Origin: Paracoccaceae bacterium
GTDB lineage: Bacteria > Pseudomonadota > Alphaproteobacteria > Rhodobacterales > Rhodobacteraceae
NCBI GenBank assembly: GCA_026707935.1
Contig: JAPOVX010000009.1
Span: 1-34,857, forward strand
Length of the DNA: 34,857 nt
Reading direction: 5' to 3'
Position 1 is the first letter of the stretch. Every line of letters starts with the position of its first letter. The translations under genes and the position numbers were made by a program. Shown here one piece after another: positions 8,209 to 17,313 of this stretch. The notes beneath the pieces are model-generated. The model ran no database searches. It had not been told where the DNA came from and saw only the letters and a program-made list of their open reading frames with translations.

Positions 8209-9250
8209 ACTGAAGACTGGCACAAGGATCGCCGCGGCAGCCATCCTGATTTCGGCAGTCTCGCTGCAGTCCGATTGCCTGGCTCAGACATCGGGGGACG
8301 AAATCGCCGCCCAGGACCTACCCGGACCCAAGGCCGCCGCGCTTTTCGGATCCAAGTGGTGGGCATCCCGACAGGTTCCGTCTCCCATCGGCTCATACAG
8401 TCTCGGTTGCCTCGCGGGTGGCGGCGAACTCGCTGAATCCGGACCGACGTGGCAAGCCATGAGGTTGTCGAGAAATCGCAACTGGGGCCATCACTCGACC
8501 GTCGCGTTCGTCAAGGAACTCAGCGAGAAGGTCGCGACTTTCGATGGTTGGAAGGGCCTTTATGTCGGAGACATCGGGAATCCACGCGGAGGGCCCATGA
8601 TGTCCGACCATCGCTCGCACCAGGTCGGACTCGATGTCGACATCTGGCTGTTGCCCCCTGACAGGCTGGACCTGACAGTTCAGGAACGCGAAACCCTGTC
8701 CGCAATCTCCGTCCGCTCGCAGGACCTGCGAAGTGTCAACGACTTCTGGCGGCCTACGCACATGGACCTCCTGAGAACCGCTGCCAAGGACCCGAGGGTC
8801 GACAGGATTTTCATCACCGCGCCCGCAAAGATCTGGATGTGCGCGCGCGCCGGCGATGACCGGGACTGGTTGCAGAAGATCCGCCCTTACTGGGGTCACC
8901 ACTACCATTTCCATGTACGCCTGAAATGCCCGGCTGACGCACCGGATTGCGTTACGCAGAAGCCAAGCGTGGCATGGTTGTCCAATGGTGGCGACGGATG
9001 CGATGAAACCCTCGACTGGTGGGTAACGGACGCACTGAAGCCACCTGACCCGGATGCGCCCGAACCCCCAAAGGTGCGTGGGCCCAGGGATTACGTGATG
9101 GCTGAGTTGCCGGCTTCCTGCCAGGCCGTGCTCGACGCTCCAGGGGTCGGTCCTGGCGAAGTTGAATCGCATGATGCCAGGCGCCCCCCGCCGCGTCCCT
9201 GGTTGAGGCGTTCAGTTGAGCATACTGCTTTTTACGAGTCCGGTTTGTGA
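8201..9250 (+). CDS. mepA: Penicillin-insensitive murein endopeptidase
   Basis: This 349-residue member of the LAS (lysostaphin/D-Ala-D-Ala/Sonic hedgehog) metallopeptidases cleaves peptide cross-links in peptidoglycan. ATG 8201 gives a signal peptide (hydrophobic AAAAILISAV, processing near LAQ). Zinc-ligand motifs are present: SDHRSHQVGLDVDIW (H-x6-D) and GHHYHFHVRL (HxH). Other family blocks are GRRWW-like GSKWWASR, NRNWGHHSTVAFV and PAKIWMCARAGDDRDWLQKIRPYWG. The C-terminal tail of about 60 residues is proline rich and extends beyond E. coli MepA (274 aa). It is translationally coupled to the transporter. That linkage suggests the transporter may handle wall-derived or envelope solutes, but this is inference. 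Confidence 0.93.
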   Translation: MLELKTGTRIAAAAILISAVSLQSDCLAQTSGDEIAAQDLPGPKAAALFGSKWWASRQVPSPIGSYSLGCLAGGGELAESGPTWQAMRLSRNRNWGHHSTVAFVKELSEKVATFDGWKGLYVGDIGNPRGGPMMSDHRSHQVGLDVDIWLLPPDRLDLTVQERETLSAISVRSQDLRSVNDFWRPTHMDLLRTAAKDPRVDRIFITAPAKIWMCARAGDDRDWLQKIRPYWGHHYHFHVRLKCPADAPDCVTQKPSVAWLSNGGDGCDETLDWWVTDALKPPDPDAPEPPKVRGPRDYVMAELPASCQAVLDAPGVGPGEVESHDARRPPPRPWLRRSVEHTAFYESGL

Positions 9251-9906
9251 GATCGAACTGCATCCCGGAGGAATCGATCAGTCTTTCTTCACCTGCCGAA
9301 AGGGCCTCGAAAACACTCATCGAGACATAGACCCCGGCGTCCCTGCAATCTCCCGCGCGTCCTTGTCGCGGGCGCGGGCATGGTGTTCGACAGCCGAATC
9401 ACACTCCCACGGTTTCTTTCCGACTCTTCCTGTTCCGAAGCGCACTCGGTAACTCGAGACCCGGAATTCCATCCAGAAAGACGATTCGCCCGGTGCGCCT
9501 GCCCGCAAGCTTTTTCCTCGTGGTGTTCCACCGGACTCCGCGCCGAATTCCCCTACCCCCGCTCGTGCCGGAGACGGGAATTCAGCCGGAATTGAAAGAC
9601 CGCGGCCGGTTCGGCCGTTAGTGCCCGCGCCCGGTCGAGACATGTTCAACAACCTTGCTTTCCGCTTTCCTCGAAGCTGCGTACCACGCCCGATTCGCGA
9701 CTCGGAATGACGTACCATTTGGAAATTCAGGAACGGCTATCCGATACAATCGAGAATTCCGGGTCAGGGGTAACGGCGGACTGTTCCCTGCGACCGGTTG
9801 GCGCGCGGCCGAAGATCCTTCCCTGTTCACGTTCAGACATCCACCAGGGGTCGGCAACGGCAGCAGCGGCGTGCCTGGTCCCTGTCTTGCCCGTTACGGT
9901 CCTGGT
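9251..9906. other. Long intergenic region between convergent genes
   Basis: About 655 nt separate the ends of mepA (+) and the MoaD-like gene (-), so no promoter is required here. Only short, family-less frames are present on either strand. No clear rho-independent terminator (stem followed by a T run) was found by eye. Confidence 0.4.
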
Positions 9907-10152
9907 TCAACCGCCCTTGATCCGTTGCAGGAGAACAACCTCGCTGTCCGCCCGGACCGGCTCCCAAAGCGCGTTCGCGATGATTCGTCCGTCCACCGCT
10001 ACCGACACCCCGGCATCCAGGTGGGGCTTGAGGGCCGGATAGGCGACTTCGAGGCCTTCAAGGACCCCGCCAACCGTGGTCGCCTCAACCGAAACGGTGT
10101 CGTTGCCGTCAGCGAACGGCTTCAGGCTCCCCCAAAGTACGACATCAACCAC
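9907..10152 (-). CDS. MoaD/ThiS-like small protein ending in Gly-Gly, in a molybdenum hydroxylase operon
   Basis: The 81-residue product starts at GTG 10152 and overlaps the Mo-subunit stop by 8 nt. It begins V-V-D-V-V-L-W-G-S-L-K, then has ATTVGGVLEGL and a GRIIANALWEPVRADSEVVL segment, and ends LLQRIKGG. This fits a beta-grasp MoaD/ThiS fold. The C-terminal Gly-Gly is where such proteins are adenylated and thiocarboxylated. In molybdopterin synthesis MoaD gives sulfur to precursor Z. No moaE, moeB or E1-like gene is adjacent. It may supply sulfur for the cofactor of this enzyme or act in its maturation (inference). In-frame upstream coding is antisense noise over the Mo gene. Confidence 0.8.
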   Translation of the reverse strand: MVDVVLWGSLKPFADGNDTVSVEATTVGGVLEGLEVAYPALKPHLDAGVSVAVDGRIIANALWEPVRADSEVVLLQRIKGG

Positions 10153-12400
10153 TGTCTTCCCGCGCCATTTCCAGGGCCTCCAGAATGCGCGGAGGCGACA
10201 TCGGGAGTTCACGAAGTCGAACTCCTGCAGCATTTGAAACCGCATTGGCGATTGCGGCCAGCGGCGGACAGATTGACGTTTCGCCAACCCCGCGAACGCC
10301 GTACGGGTGTCCGGGATTCGGAACCTCGACAATGACGGTGTCGATCATCGGCAAATCCGATGCGACCGGAATGCGATAGTCCAGGAATCCGGGGTTCTGG
10401 AGCCGCCCGTCCTCCCCGTAGACATACTCTTCGTTCAAGGCCCATCCAATGCCCTGTGCCGCTCCACCCTGAAACTGGCCTTCGACGTAGGACGGATGAA
10501 TCGCCTTGCCCGCATCCTGGGCGACCGTATACCGGACAACCTTCGTGGCGCCGGTTTCCTTGTCGACTTCGGCGTCGACAAGATGCGTCGCGAAACTGAC
10601 GCCGGCGCCTTCGGGAGTCGCTTCGTAGTGACCGACGATCGGGCCGCCGGTCCGTCCCATCCGCGAAGCGATCTTTGCAAGGCTCATGGGCTCGAAATCG
10701 CCCGCGTTCGGACCCGCCGGACGTGCGCAACCATCCTCCCAGATCACGGCTTCCCGATCGATTCCCCATTCCCTGGCCGCCCGGGTGCACAACTTGTCAA
10801 TTGTGTCCTCCGCTGCCTTGATCGTCGCGAGGCCGGAGGCATAGGTAACGCGGCTTCCATGGCTAACGTCGTTGTACCCGAGCGTCGCCGTATCGGCGAC
10901 GGTTGTCCGGACCTTGTCGTACGGAATCCCCAGGGCCTCGGCCGCCATCTGGCACATCGAAGCCCGGGATCCACCGATATCGGGCGTCCCGACTGAAAGT
11001 GAAACGGTTCCGTCTTCCGCCAGCGCGAGCGAGACGGCAGTCTCACCCGCATGGTTGAACCAGAAGCCGCAGGAAACGCCCCGCCCCTGTCCCTCCAGCA
11101 GCGGCGCGCTGTAATGGGGGTGGTCCCTGGCCGCTTCCAGGGTCTCGACAAGACCAATGCGCTGAAACCTCGGGCCGAAGGCCGCCTTCGTGCCTTCCTT
11201 CGACGCGTTCTTCAGACGGACGTCAATCGGGTCGAGACCAAGCCTGTTGCAGAGCTCGTCAATGACACTTTCAACCGCAAATGCACCCATCGGCGAGCCT
11301 GGCGCGCGGTAGGCAGCCTGCTTGGGCCTGTTGCAGATGACGTCCCAGCCTTCGCAACGGACATGCTTCAGATTGTACGGAGCAAAGCCGCACATTGCCG
11401 AGAACTCCATCGGTGCCCCGGGAAACGCGCCACCCTGGAGCCGGAATACTCCTTCAGCAGCGGTTATCGTCCCGTCCTTCCTCATGCCGATTTTCACATC
11501 CATTGATGCAGATGAGGTGGGTCCGGTCGCCCGGAACACTTCGCTGCGATCCATGACGACCTTGACCGGCCGGTTTGTCTTCCGCGAAAGCGCAAGCGCA
11601 ACCGGTTCGATGAACACGGTTGTCTTGCCGCCAAATCCACCTCCGATTTCGGAGGCCGTCACCCGAAGCTGGCTCGCGTCAATCCCGAGCAGGCTCGCGC
11701 AAATCTTGCCGGCGACGAAGTGACCCTGGGTACAGCACCACAATTCGCCTTTTCCATCCGGACCAAGCTGGGCCAGGCAGGCGTGGGGTTCAATATAGCC
11801 CTGGTGGGTCGCCTCCGTCCGGAAGCTGTTCCCGATGACCAGGTCCGCTTCGGCAAACCCGGTGTCCACGTCTCCATGACCGTTTTCGTGATACCGCACG
11901 ACGTTCGGGTGCATGCCGGGCGGAACGCTAGCGTCGGCCGCACCGTCGCGGATCACGGGTGCCCCGTCCTTCATTGCCTCGTCCACATCCGTGACGTGCG
12001 GCAAGATTTCGTATTCAACCTCGATCAACTTGAGCGCATCACGTGCGGCAAACACTGATGTCGCGGCAACTGCCGCGAGCGCGTGTCCGTCGTAAAGAAC
12101 CTTTTCGCCGGCCATGACGTTTTCCAGGATGTCCCAGTTGTCGCCCTCCAGTTCGCTGGAGAAGTCCTTCCGGGTAATCACGGCCTTGACGCCGGGCGAC
12201 GATTCCGCGGCGGAAGCATCGATCCTGACGATCCGGGCGTGCGCGTGCGGCGAACGCAAGATGGCGCCATGGAGCATTCCCGGGGCATATGCGTCCGCGC
12301 CAAATCGTGCCCGACCGGTAACCTTGTCCACGCCATCCGGCCGGAGGGGTCGCGTTCCGACTACCGTGAAGTCCTTTGCTGATAGTTCGTCGAGTGCCAT
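10145..12400 (-). CDS. Xanthine dehydrogenase-family molybdopterin-binding subunit
   Basis: The 751-residue large subunit of a molybdenum hydroxylase binds the Mo-pterin cofactor and the substrate. ATG 12400 forms TGATG with the 2Fe-2S stop; GTG 12403 is the alternative. GGGAGG precedes both. N-terminal blocks are GKVTGRARFGADAY-like DKVTGRARFGADAYAPGMLH and SPHAHARIVRID. Cofactor loops include EIGGGFGGKT, AYRAPGSP, QGGAAQGIGWALNEEY and GVRGVGETSICPPLAAIANA, where the Glu of GVGE is the usual catalytic base. The active-site loop AYRAPGSP is neither the AYxCSFR of form I CO dehydrogenase nor AYRGAGR of form II, so CO oxidation is unlikely. The substrate is unknown; aromatic heterocycles, purines, aldehydes or acyl-CoAs are possible. 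It is third in a four-gene operon. Confidence 0.92.
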   Translation of the reverse strand: MALDELSAKDFTVVGTRPLRPDGVDKVTGRARFGADAYAPGMLHGAILRSPHAHARIVRIDASAAESSPGVKAVITRKDFSSELEGDNWDILENVMAGEKVLYDGHALAAVAATSVFAARDALKLIEVEYEILPHVTDVDEAMKDGAPVIRDGAADASVPPGMHPNVVRYHENGHGDVDTGFAEADLVIGNSFRTEATHQGYIEPHACLAQLGPDGKGELWCCTQGHFVAGKICASLLGIDASQLRVTASEIGGGFGGKTTVFIEPVALALSRKTNRPVKVVMDRSEVFRATGPTSSASMDVKIGMRKDGTITAAEGVFRLQGGAFPGAPMEFSAMCGFAPYNLKHVRCEGWDVICNRPKQAAYRAPGSPMGAFAVESVIDELCNRLGLDPIDVRLKNASKEGTKAAFGPRFQRIGLVETLEAARDHPHYSAPLLEGQGRGVSCGFWFNHAGETAVSLALAEDGTVSLSVGTPDIGGSRASMCQMAAEALGIPYDKVRTTVADTATLGYNDVSHGSRVTYASGLATIKAAEDTIDKLCTRAAREWGIDREAVIWEDGCARPAGPNAGDFEPMSLAKIASRMGRTGGPIVGHYEATPEGAGVSFATHLVDAEVDKETGATKVVRYTVAQDAGKAIHPSYVEGQFQGGAAQGIGWALNEEYVYGEDGRLQNPGFLDYRIPVASDLPMIDTVIVEVPNPGHPYGVRGVGETSICPPLAAIANAVSNAAGVRLRELPMSPPRILEALEMAREDSG

Positions 12401-12879
12401 CACGATACCTCCCTGAGTTCGGCCGCGGCGTCGGAGACGGCCCGAACGATCTTGTCATAACCGGTGCATCGGCAAAGATTGCCCGCAAGCCAGTACCGGA
12501 TTTCGGTGTCCGTGGGATCCGGATTGTGATCCAGCAATGCCCTGGACGCAACAAGGATCCCCGGCGTACAGATCCCGCATTGAAGTGCAGCATGTTCCAG
12601 GAACTTCTCCTGCAGCACATGAAGCTGCTCTCCATCGGCGATTCCTTCAACGGTTCCGATCTCTGCGCCTTCAGCCTCGGCCGCCAACATCAGGCAGGAG
12701 CAAACGAGCTGTCCGTTCAGCGTGATCGAGCATGCTCCGCAATCCCCGGTACCGCATCCTTCCTTGGCACCGGTCAGCGACAGGCGGTCGCGCAATACGT
12801 CCAGCATCGTCTCGCGAGGATCGCAGACGAACTCTTCCGCATCCCCATTGATCGTTGTCCTGACGTGAATCATGTTCAT
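12400..12879 (-). CDS. 2Fe-2S subunit of molybdenum hydroxylase
   Basis: The 159-residue electron-transfer subunit carries two 2Fe-2S clusters. The first is plant-ferredoxin type (GCGTGDCGACSITLNGQLVCSC). The second is in a C-terminal helical domain (LQCGICTPG and GNLCRCTGYDKI). Length and motif order match CoxS/HcrC/XdhC-type small subunits. ATG 12879 overlaps the FAD-subunit stop by ATGA; a second ATG six nt downstream is possible. It passes electrons from the Mo centre to FAD. Confidence 0.94.
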   Translation of the reverse strand: MNMIHVRTTINGDAEEFVCDPRETMLDVLRDRLSLTGAKEGCGTGDCGACSITLNGQLVCSCLMLAAEAEGAEIGTVEGIADGEQLHVLQEKFLEHAALQCGICTPGILVASRALLDHNPDPTDTEIRYWLAGNLCRCTGYDKIVRAVSDAAAELREVS

Positions 12880-13736
12880 CGAGACCTCCTCGCCCGGTCA
12901 AATGCAATGGTTGCAGCACGTTTCCCGAGAACGCCGGCAACGCGTGTTCTGAACTTGATCGTGCCCCGTTTGTCGTCGATCGGTCTGCACGCGGCCGAAC
13001 ATGCCGTTGCAAGCCCGTCGAGCGCATCGTCATCGAGTGACGTACCGAGAATTGCGTCAGCCGCGTCTTCGACAACGACGGCGGTTGGCGCCACTGCCCC
13101 GAGCACAACGCGAGCTTCCACGACCTTTTCACCCGCGACCCTGACATTGACCCCGCAACCGACAACGGCGATGTCCATTTCGGTTCTGGGAATGAAACGG
13201 AGATATGCGTCCCCGCCCCCGGATCCGCGCTCAGGCAAAAGGACGGACGTGATGATCTCTCCGCCTTCGAGAGATGTCTGGCCCGGACCTGTCGGAATAT
13301 CGGCAACCGGGACGTCCCGGGCGCCATTCGGGCCGGCGATGGATACGCTCGCGCCAGCGGCAATCATCGCCGGAACGCTGTCGGCAGCCGGCGACGCGTT
13401 ACAAAGGTTTCCGACAAGTGTCGCCCGGCCCTGGATTTGCGTCGACCCGATCAACTCGAGTGCCTCGACGACACCGGGCCAGTCTTTCGAAACGCCGGAG
13501 TGACTTTCCAGTTCTGCTCCCGAGACCGCCGCACCGATTCGCCAGCCGCCGTTATCCGCAGTGATGTCTCGCATGCCGGGGATACGCTTGATATCCACCA
13601 CAAGGTCAGGCTCCACCAGCCCTGACCTGAGCTGGACAAGTACATCCGTACCGCCCGCCAGAAAACGGACGATCCCGGACGCGGTTCCGGCGCGTTCGAC
13701 GGCCTCGCCGATGGTTCTTGGTGCTACGTAGTGCAT
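12876..13736 (-). CDS. FAD-binding subunit of molybdenum hydroxylase
   Basis: The 286-residue medium subunit is of the CoxM/HcrB type. FAD-binding motifs are visible: RFLAGGTDVLVQLRSG near residue 24, and TLVGNLCNASPAADSVPAMI near residue 105. A C-terminal CO_deh_flav_C-like region starts around LGAVAPTAVVVEDAAD. ATG 13736 follows a strong AGGAGG about 10 nt upstream, so this is the first gene of the operon. The order is FAD, FeS, Mo, MoaD-like, all overlapping. The electron acceptor is not shown by the sequence. Confidence 0.93.
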   Translation of the reverse strand: MHYVAPRTIGEAVERAGTASGIVRFLAGGTDVLVQLRSGLVEPDLVVDIKRIPGMRDITADNGGWRIGAAVSGAELESHSGVSKDWPGVVEALELIGSTQIQGRATLVGNLCNASPAADSVPAMIAAGASVSIAGPNGARDVPVADIPTGPGQTSLEGGEIITSVLLPERGSGGGDAYLRFIPRTEMDIAVVGCGVNVRVAGEKVVEARVVLGAVAPTAVVVEDAADAILGTSLDDDALDGLATACSAACRPIDDKRGTIKFRTRVAGVLGKRAATIAFDRARRSR

Positions 13737-14370
13737 TTGCAGGCAGCGCCTCCTTCGTCACTGGGACCCCGGCAGAAGATCAAACATCCCTCTCCAGAAT
13801 GCCTGCCGCGCCGAGATATGGTCCGGAATCCGAATTCGAAACGATTCTTGTCGATTACGCCACGGGCGAATTTCCCGCAACCAACAATCGTGTACCCGTG
13901 CAGCTTCGGCGTTGCTAGGAACGCACGCCGCGGTTCCCTGGTCGAAATCGGGCGGCATGATCGTCCGAATTCCTTGTCCTGGCCTGGCACCTGGTCGTGA
14001 CGGAGAACGGTCGTTCACCAGTTGCATCCTCCACTGACCCTTCGCCCCAGTGCCGCGAGACAGCACGCGGATCCCGGCCGGATCGATAGCATCGGCACGA
14101 ATTCCCACGAGGGGGAGTCCGTCGGGAAAAAATGGTACGGGGTCCAATGCTGCGGGACTCCCCGAGCGACAGTGCCGGTAAAGGAGCGCAGATCTGGCCC
14201 GTCGCGGTTGATCTCCTTCGTGTGGACGCATTCACCTCCATCGTGGCATTGGCGGTCGACCCGTTGTATCCTGGTCCCGGCGGCCGATTTCGCCGTCGTT
14301 CTTTTGGCTGCAAGGTCTGACTGGCACAGGTTGTCCTGATGCCACGCTTACTGGTCGATGGAGACACCCG
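13737..14370. other. Divergent intergenic region, no gene seen
   Basis: About 630 nt separate the molybdenum hydroxylase operon (-) from the ankyrin gene (+), so promoters for both should lie here. No MoCo riboswitch-like fold, regulator gene or clear sigma-70 pair was recognised by eye. Only short unsupported frames are present. Confidence 0.4.
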
Positions 14371-16161
14371 ATGTGCCAAGACCTGGCTGGACCGCATGTG
14401 AACATCCTGGCTGACCTGACGGTCAGGCGGGACGTGTCTCTTTTCAGGGATGTTAGCTCATTGTTGGTTTTCGCCGTCGCGATTGCGCTTGCCGGGAGTT
14501 CCGGCGCGCAGGACCGGGCACAGGACGCATGGCAGGACGTGTCCGGTTGCACCGACATCGCCGAGGTGGAGGCGTTCATCCTCGATTTCCCCGAGAGCCG
14601 CTTTGTCGAGGAGGCACGAGCCTGTCTGGGCGTCCTCGGAGGTTTCGGCCTCGACGTGTCCATCGGCCCTGGAGAGGCGGCGCGACCAGGGGGCGAGATG
14701 CCCGAAATGCTGGAGGGCATTCTTGATCTTGCGCTCGATCAGCGCATTCTGGTGCAACATGGCCTCGTGATCCTGGGCCACGACGTCGGCGTCGTGGACG
14801 GGGCCTTTGGCTCACGCACGCGGCAAGGCATTGCGGGTTACCAGCAGGCGAAGGGGCTTCCATCCACCGGGTTCCTGACATCCGAGCAATCCGATGCGTT
14901 GATGGAGCTGGGAACGGCCCGCGACGAACTTGCGTGGATTGCCGCACGGATGGTCGATACACCGGCGGCGTATCGGAAGTACCTTTCCGAATTTCCGAGG
15001 GGTGTACATTCTGTTCGGGCGCATTCCTGGCTTTCGCGTCACGGGCAAAGCGGGGACGATACCGCGGCGGCGGCTTCCGAACATGAGTATCGGCGTTTCC
15101 TGGAAGTTGTCGGCCGCGGGCCAACTGCCAGCTACGTCGACGAGAACGGCTGGACGGACCTCCATTACGCAGCCTTGTTGAACTTGCCCTGGCTTTGCGA
15201 AGCGCTCGTGGATTCGGGCGTGGCCATTGACCACCGCCTGAAAAGCGACGGACGCCGACTTACCGACGCACTCATGCCCAAGGTCCAGCCATTTCTGGAG
15301 TCCGGCGTCTTCCTGAGGAGAGGACACACACCATCGCACCTGGCGGCTTTGGGGAACGCCGTTGACGCGCTTGAAAGGCTTGTCGCCAAGGGGGCTTCCA
15401 TTCACGCGACGAACGATGTCGGGCGTACCCCCTTGCATCTCGCCGCCTGGAGAAACGCCGTAGATGCTCTCGAGTGGCTCGTTGGCAATGGTGCAATAAT
15501 CAATGGGACGGATGACTACGGCGCGACACCATTACATGGAGCGGCCCTGGGGAACGCCGTAGATGCTCTCGAGTGGCTCGGCACCCAGGGGGGCTCCGTT
15601 CATGCGACAAGCAACTATGGCCGCACACCGATGCATTGCGCGGCGCTGGGGAAAGCGATGGACGCACTCGACTGGCTTGCCGCAAACGGGGCCTCCGTCC
15701 ATGTGACAAACATCAATGGCAACAATCCGCTGCATGACGCTGCATGGGGGAATGCCGCTGATGCCCTTGCGTGGCTCGTCGTCAGGGGGGGCGACATCCA
15801 TGCAACGAACAACATTGGCCGCACACCGGTGCATAGGGCGGCGGAATGGAATGCGGTGGACGCGCTAGAATGGCTCGTCGCCAAGGGGGCCAGCATCGAT
15901 GCGAAGAGTATCCAGGGCAATACACCGTTGCATGACGCTGCCAGCGGAAATGCAATTGACGCGGCTGCGTGGCTCATCGCCAGGGGGGCCGACATCGACG
16001 CGACAAACAAGTATGGCAACACTCCGCTCCACGCCGCGGCGGAAAGGGGTTCGGATGAGTTATACGATAGACTCGTGGCGCAAGGCGCCGATGTCACGGC
16101 GCGAAACGCGGATTATGAAACGCCATCGGACATTGCCGAAACGATGGGAATCGGTCGATGA
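14371..16161 (+). CDS. Exported ankyrin-repeat protein with peptidoglycan-binding-like domain
   Basis: The 596-residue product has three parts. Residues about 29-45 form a signal-like hydrophobic stretch (SSLLVFAVAIALAGSSGAQ), after an unusually long N-terminal region. Residues about 112-175 resemble a PG_binding_1 domain (GHDVGVVDGAFGSRTRQGI, then YQQAKGLPSTGFLT). Residues about 253-590 carry nine consecutive 33-residue ankyrin repeats (consensus GRTPLHxAA...NAVDALEWLVAKGASI.ATN). ATG 14371 has GGAG 6-9 nt upstream; GTG 14398 is an alternative that shortens the pre-signal region. Ankyrin repeats bind proteins, and export implies a periplasmic or surface partner. No neighbour suggests a dedicated partner. 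Confidence 0.82.
   Translation: MCQDLAGPHVNILADLTVRRDVSLFRDVSSLLVFAVAIALAGSSGAQDRAQDAWQDVSGCTDIAEVEAFILDFPESRFVEEARACLGVLGGFGLDVSIGPGEAARPGGEMPEMLEGILDLALDQRILVQHGLVILGHDVGVVDGAFGSRTRQGIAGYQQAKGLPSTGFLTSEQSDALMELGTARDELAWIAARMVDTPAAYRKYLSEFPRGVHSVRAHSWLSRHGQSGDDTAAAASEHEYRRFLEVVGRGPTASYVDENGWTDLHYAALLNLPWLCEALVDSGVAIDHRLKSDGRRLTDALMPKVQPFLESGVFLRRGHTPSHLAALGNAVDALERLVAKGASIHATNDVGRTPLHLAAWRNAVDALEWLVGNGAIINGTDDYGATPLHGAALGNAVDALEWLGTQGGSVHATSNYGRTPMHCAALGKAMDALDWLAANGASVHVTNINGNNPLHDAAWGNAADALAWLVVRGGDIHATNNIGRTPVHRAAEWNAVDALEWLVAKGASIDAKSIQGNTPLHDAASGNAIDAAAWLIARGADIDATNKYGNTPLHAAAERGSDELYDRLVAQGADVTARNADYETPSDIAETMGIGR
15454..15580 (+). repeat. Recently duplicated ankyrin coding unit
   Basis: A 28-nt stretch beginning AACGCCGTAGATGC is identical at 15454-15481 and 15553-15580, exactly 99 nt (33 codons) apart. 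The other repeat units have diverged more in DNA sequence. This points to a recent unit duplication or gene-conversion event inside the ankyrin array. Confidence 0.75.
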
Positions 16162-16396
16162 CTTCACAACGGCGTTTTCGGAGCGGTGAAACCGGTGGAT
16201 CCGCCAGGTCGGTATCGGTTCCATTGGTCGCGCGGGTCTTGACGGCACGCTGCCCCCGGTCACGAAGCCCGGTGATCCGGAGCTCGGTGCCGGCTCGTAC
16301 ATGACCACTTGAGAAATCGCGCCATGTTGCATTGCATGGCGACCTAATTGGCCATATCAGACCGCGAGTATCGCTCGCGCAATCAGGAGCATCGCA

Positions 16397-17224
16397 ATGT
16401 CATTTGCCTGGCTGGAACGAGCCGTCGAGTCCGCCTGGACGGAGCGCACCTCGATCTCACCTGAAACGGTTGGTGAAGCACGTGAAGCTGTCGAAGAGAC
16501 GCTCAATGCCCTTGATTCGGGGCGCCTGCGTGTCGCCGAACCCAGGGAGAACGGCCAGTGGCATGTCAACCAGTGGGCCAAGAAGGCCGTACTTCTCGGT
16601 TTCCGATTGCAGAACATGGCAATTCACGGCGGCGGCCCTCAAGGCGGCGGTTGGTGGGACAAGGTCGACAGCAAGTTCAAAGGTTGGGACGCGCGCCAAT
16701 GGCGAGAGGCCGGTTTCAGGGCGGTCCCCAATTGTGTTGTCAGAAAATCCGCCTACGTGGCCCCGGACGTCATCCTGATGCCGTGTTTCGTCAATCTCGG
16801 CGCATTCGTCGATACCGGGACGATGGTTGACACCTGGGCCACGGTCGGATCCTGTGCCCAGATCGGCAAGAACGTGCATCTTTCCGGCGGTGTCGGGATC
16901 GGCGGCGTCCTGGAGCCAATGCAGGCCGGACCGACGATAATCGAGGACAACTGTTTTATCGGCGCGAGGTCCGAGGTCGTTGAAGGATGCATTGTCCGCG
17001 AAGGGTCGGTGCTGGGCATGGGCGTTTTCATCGGCCAGTCGACCCGGATCATCGATCGGGAAACCGGACAGGTCATGTACGGGGAGGTTCCACCGGGATC
17101 GGTGGTCGTGTCCGGATCGACCCCGTCACGAAATGGCGTCCACCTCTACTGCGCCGTCATCGTCAAGAATGTCGACGCCAGGACCCGTGCGCGAACGTCG
17201 ATCAATGAATTGCTGCGGGATTGA
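16397..17224 (+). CDS. dapD: 2,3,4,5-tetrahydropyridine-2,6-dicarboxylate N-succinyltransferase
   Basis: The 275-residue DapD transfers succinyl from succinyl-CoA to tetrahydrodipicolinate in the succinylase branch of lysine and meso-diaminopimelate synthesis. Signatures: the N-terminal helical domain with [20 protein letters not shown]; the conserved [20 protein letters not shown] entry into the left-handed beta-helix; hexapeptide turns around [20 protein letters not shown]; and [21 protein letters not shown]-type cofactor-site residues. ATG 16397 follows AGGAG at about 8 nt. Length equals the E. coli enzyme (274). Other dap genes are not in the window. It is cytoplasmic. Confidence 0.97.
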   Translation: MSFAWLERAVESAWTERTSISPETVGEAREAVEETLNALDSGRLRVAEPRENGQWHVNQWAKKAVLLGFRLQNMAIHGGGPQGGGWWDKVDSKFKGWDARQWREAGFRAVPNCVVRKSAYVAPDVILMPCFVNLGAFVDTGTMVDTWATVGSCAQIGKNVHLSGGVGIGGVLEPMQAGPTIIEDNCFIGARSEVVEGCIVREGSVLGMGVFIGQSTRIIDRETGQVMYGEVPPGSVVVSGSTPSRNGVHLYCAVIVKNVDARTRARTSINELLRD

Positions 17225-17313
17225 GTGCAGTTGAATGCCGGCAACCGGCACGAGTCTGGACAGGAACTCCGAACGCCCGTGACCGGGTTACCCCGCCAAG
17301 CTGAACTCGAGGC

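Noticed and set aside
10145-12400. Calling the Mo enzyme CO dehydrogenase CoxL
   Set aside because: The active-site loop is AYRAPGSP, not AYxCSFR or AYRGAGR, and no cox accessory genes are present.
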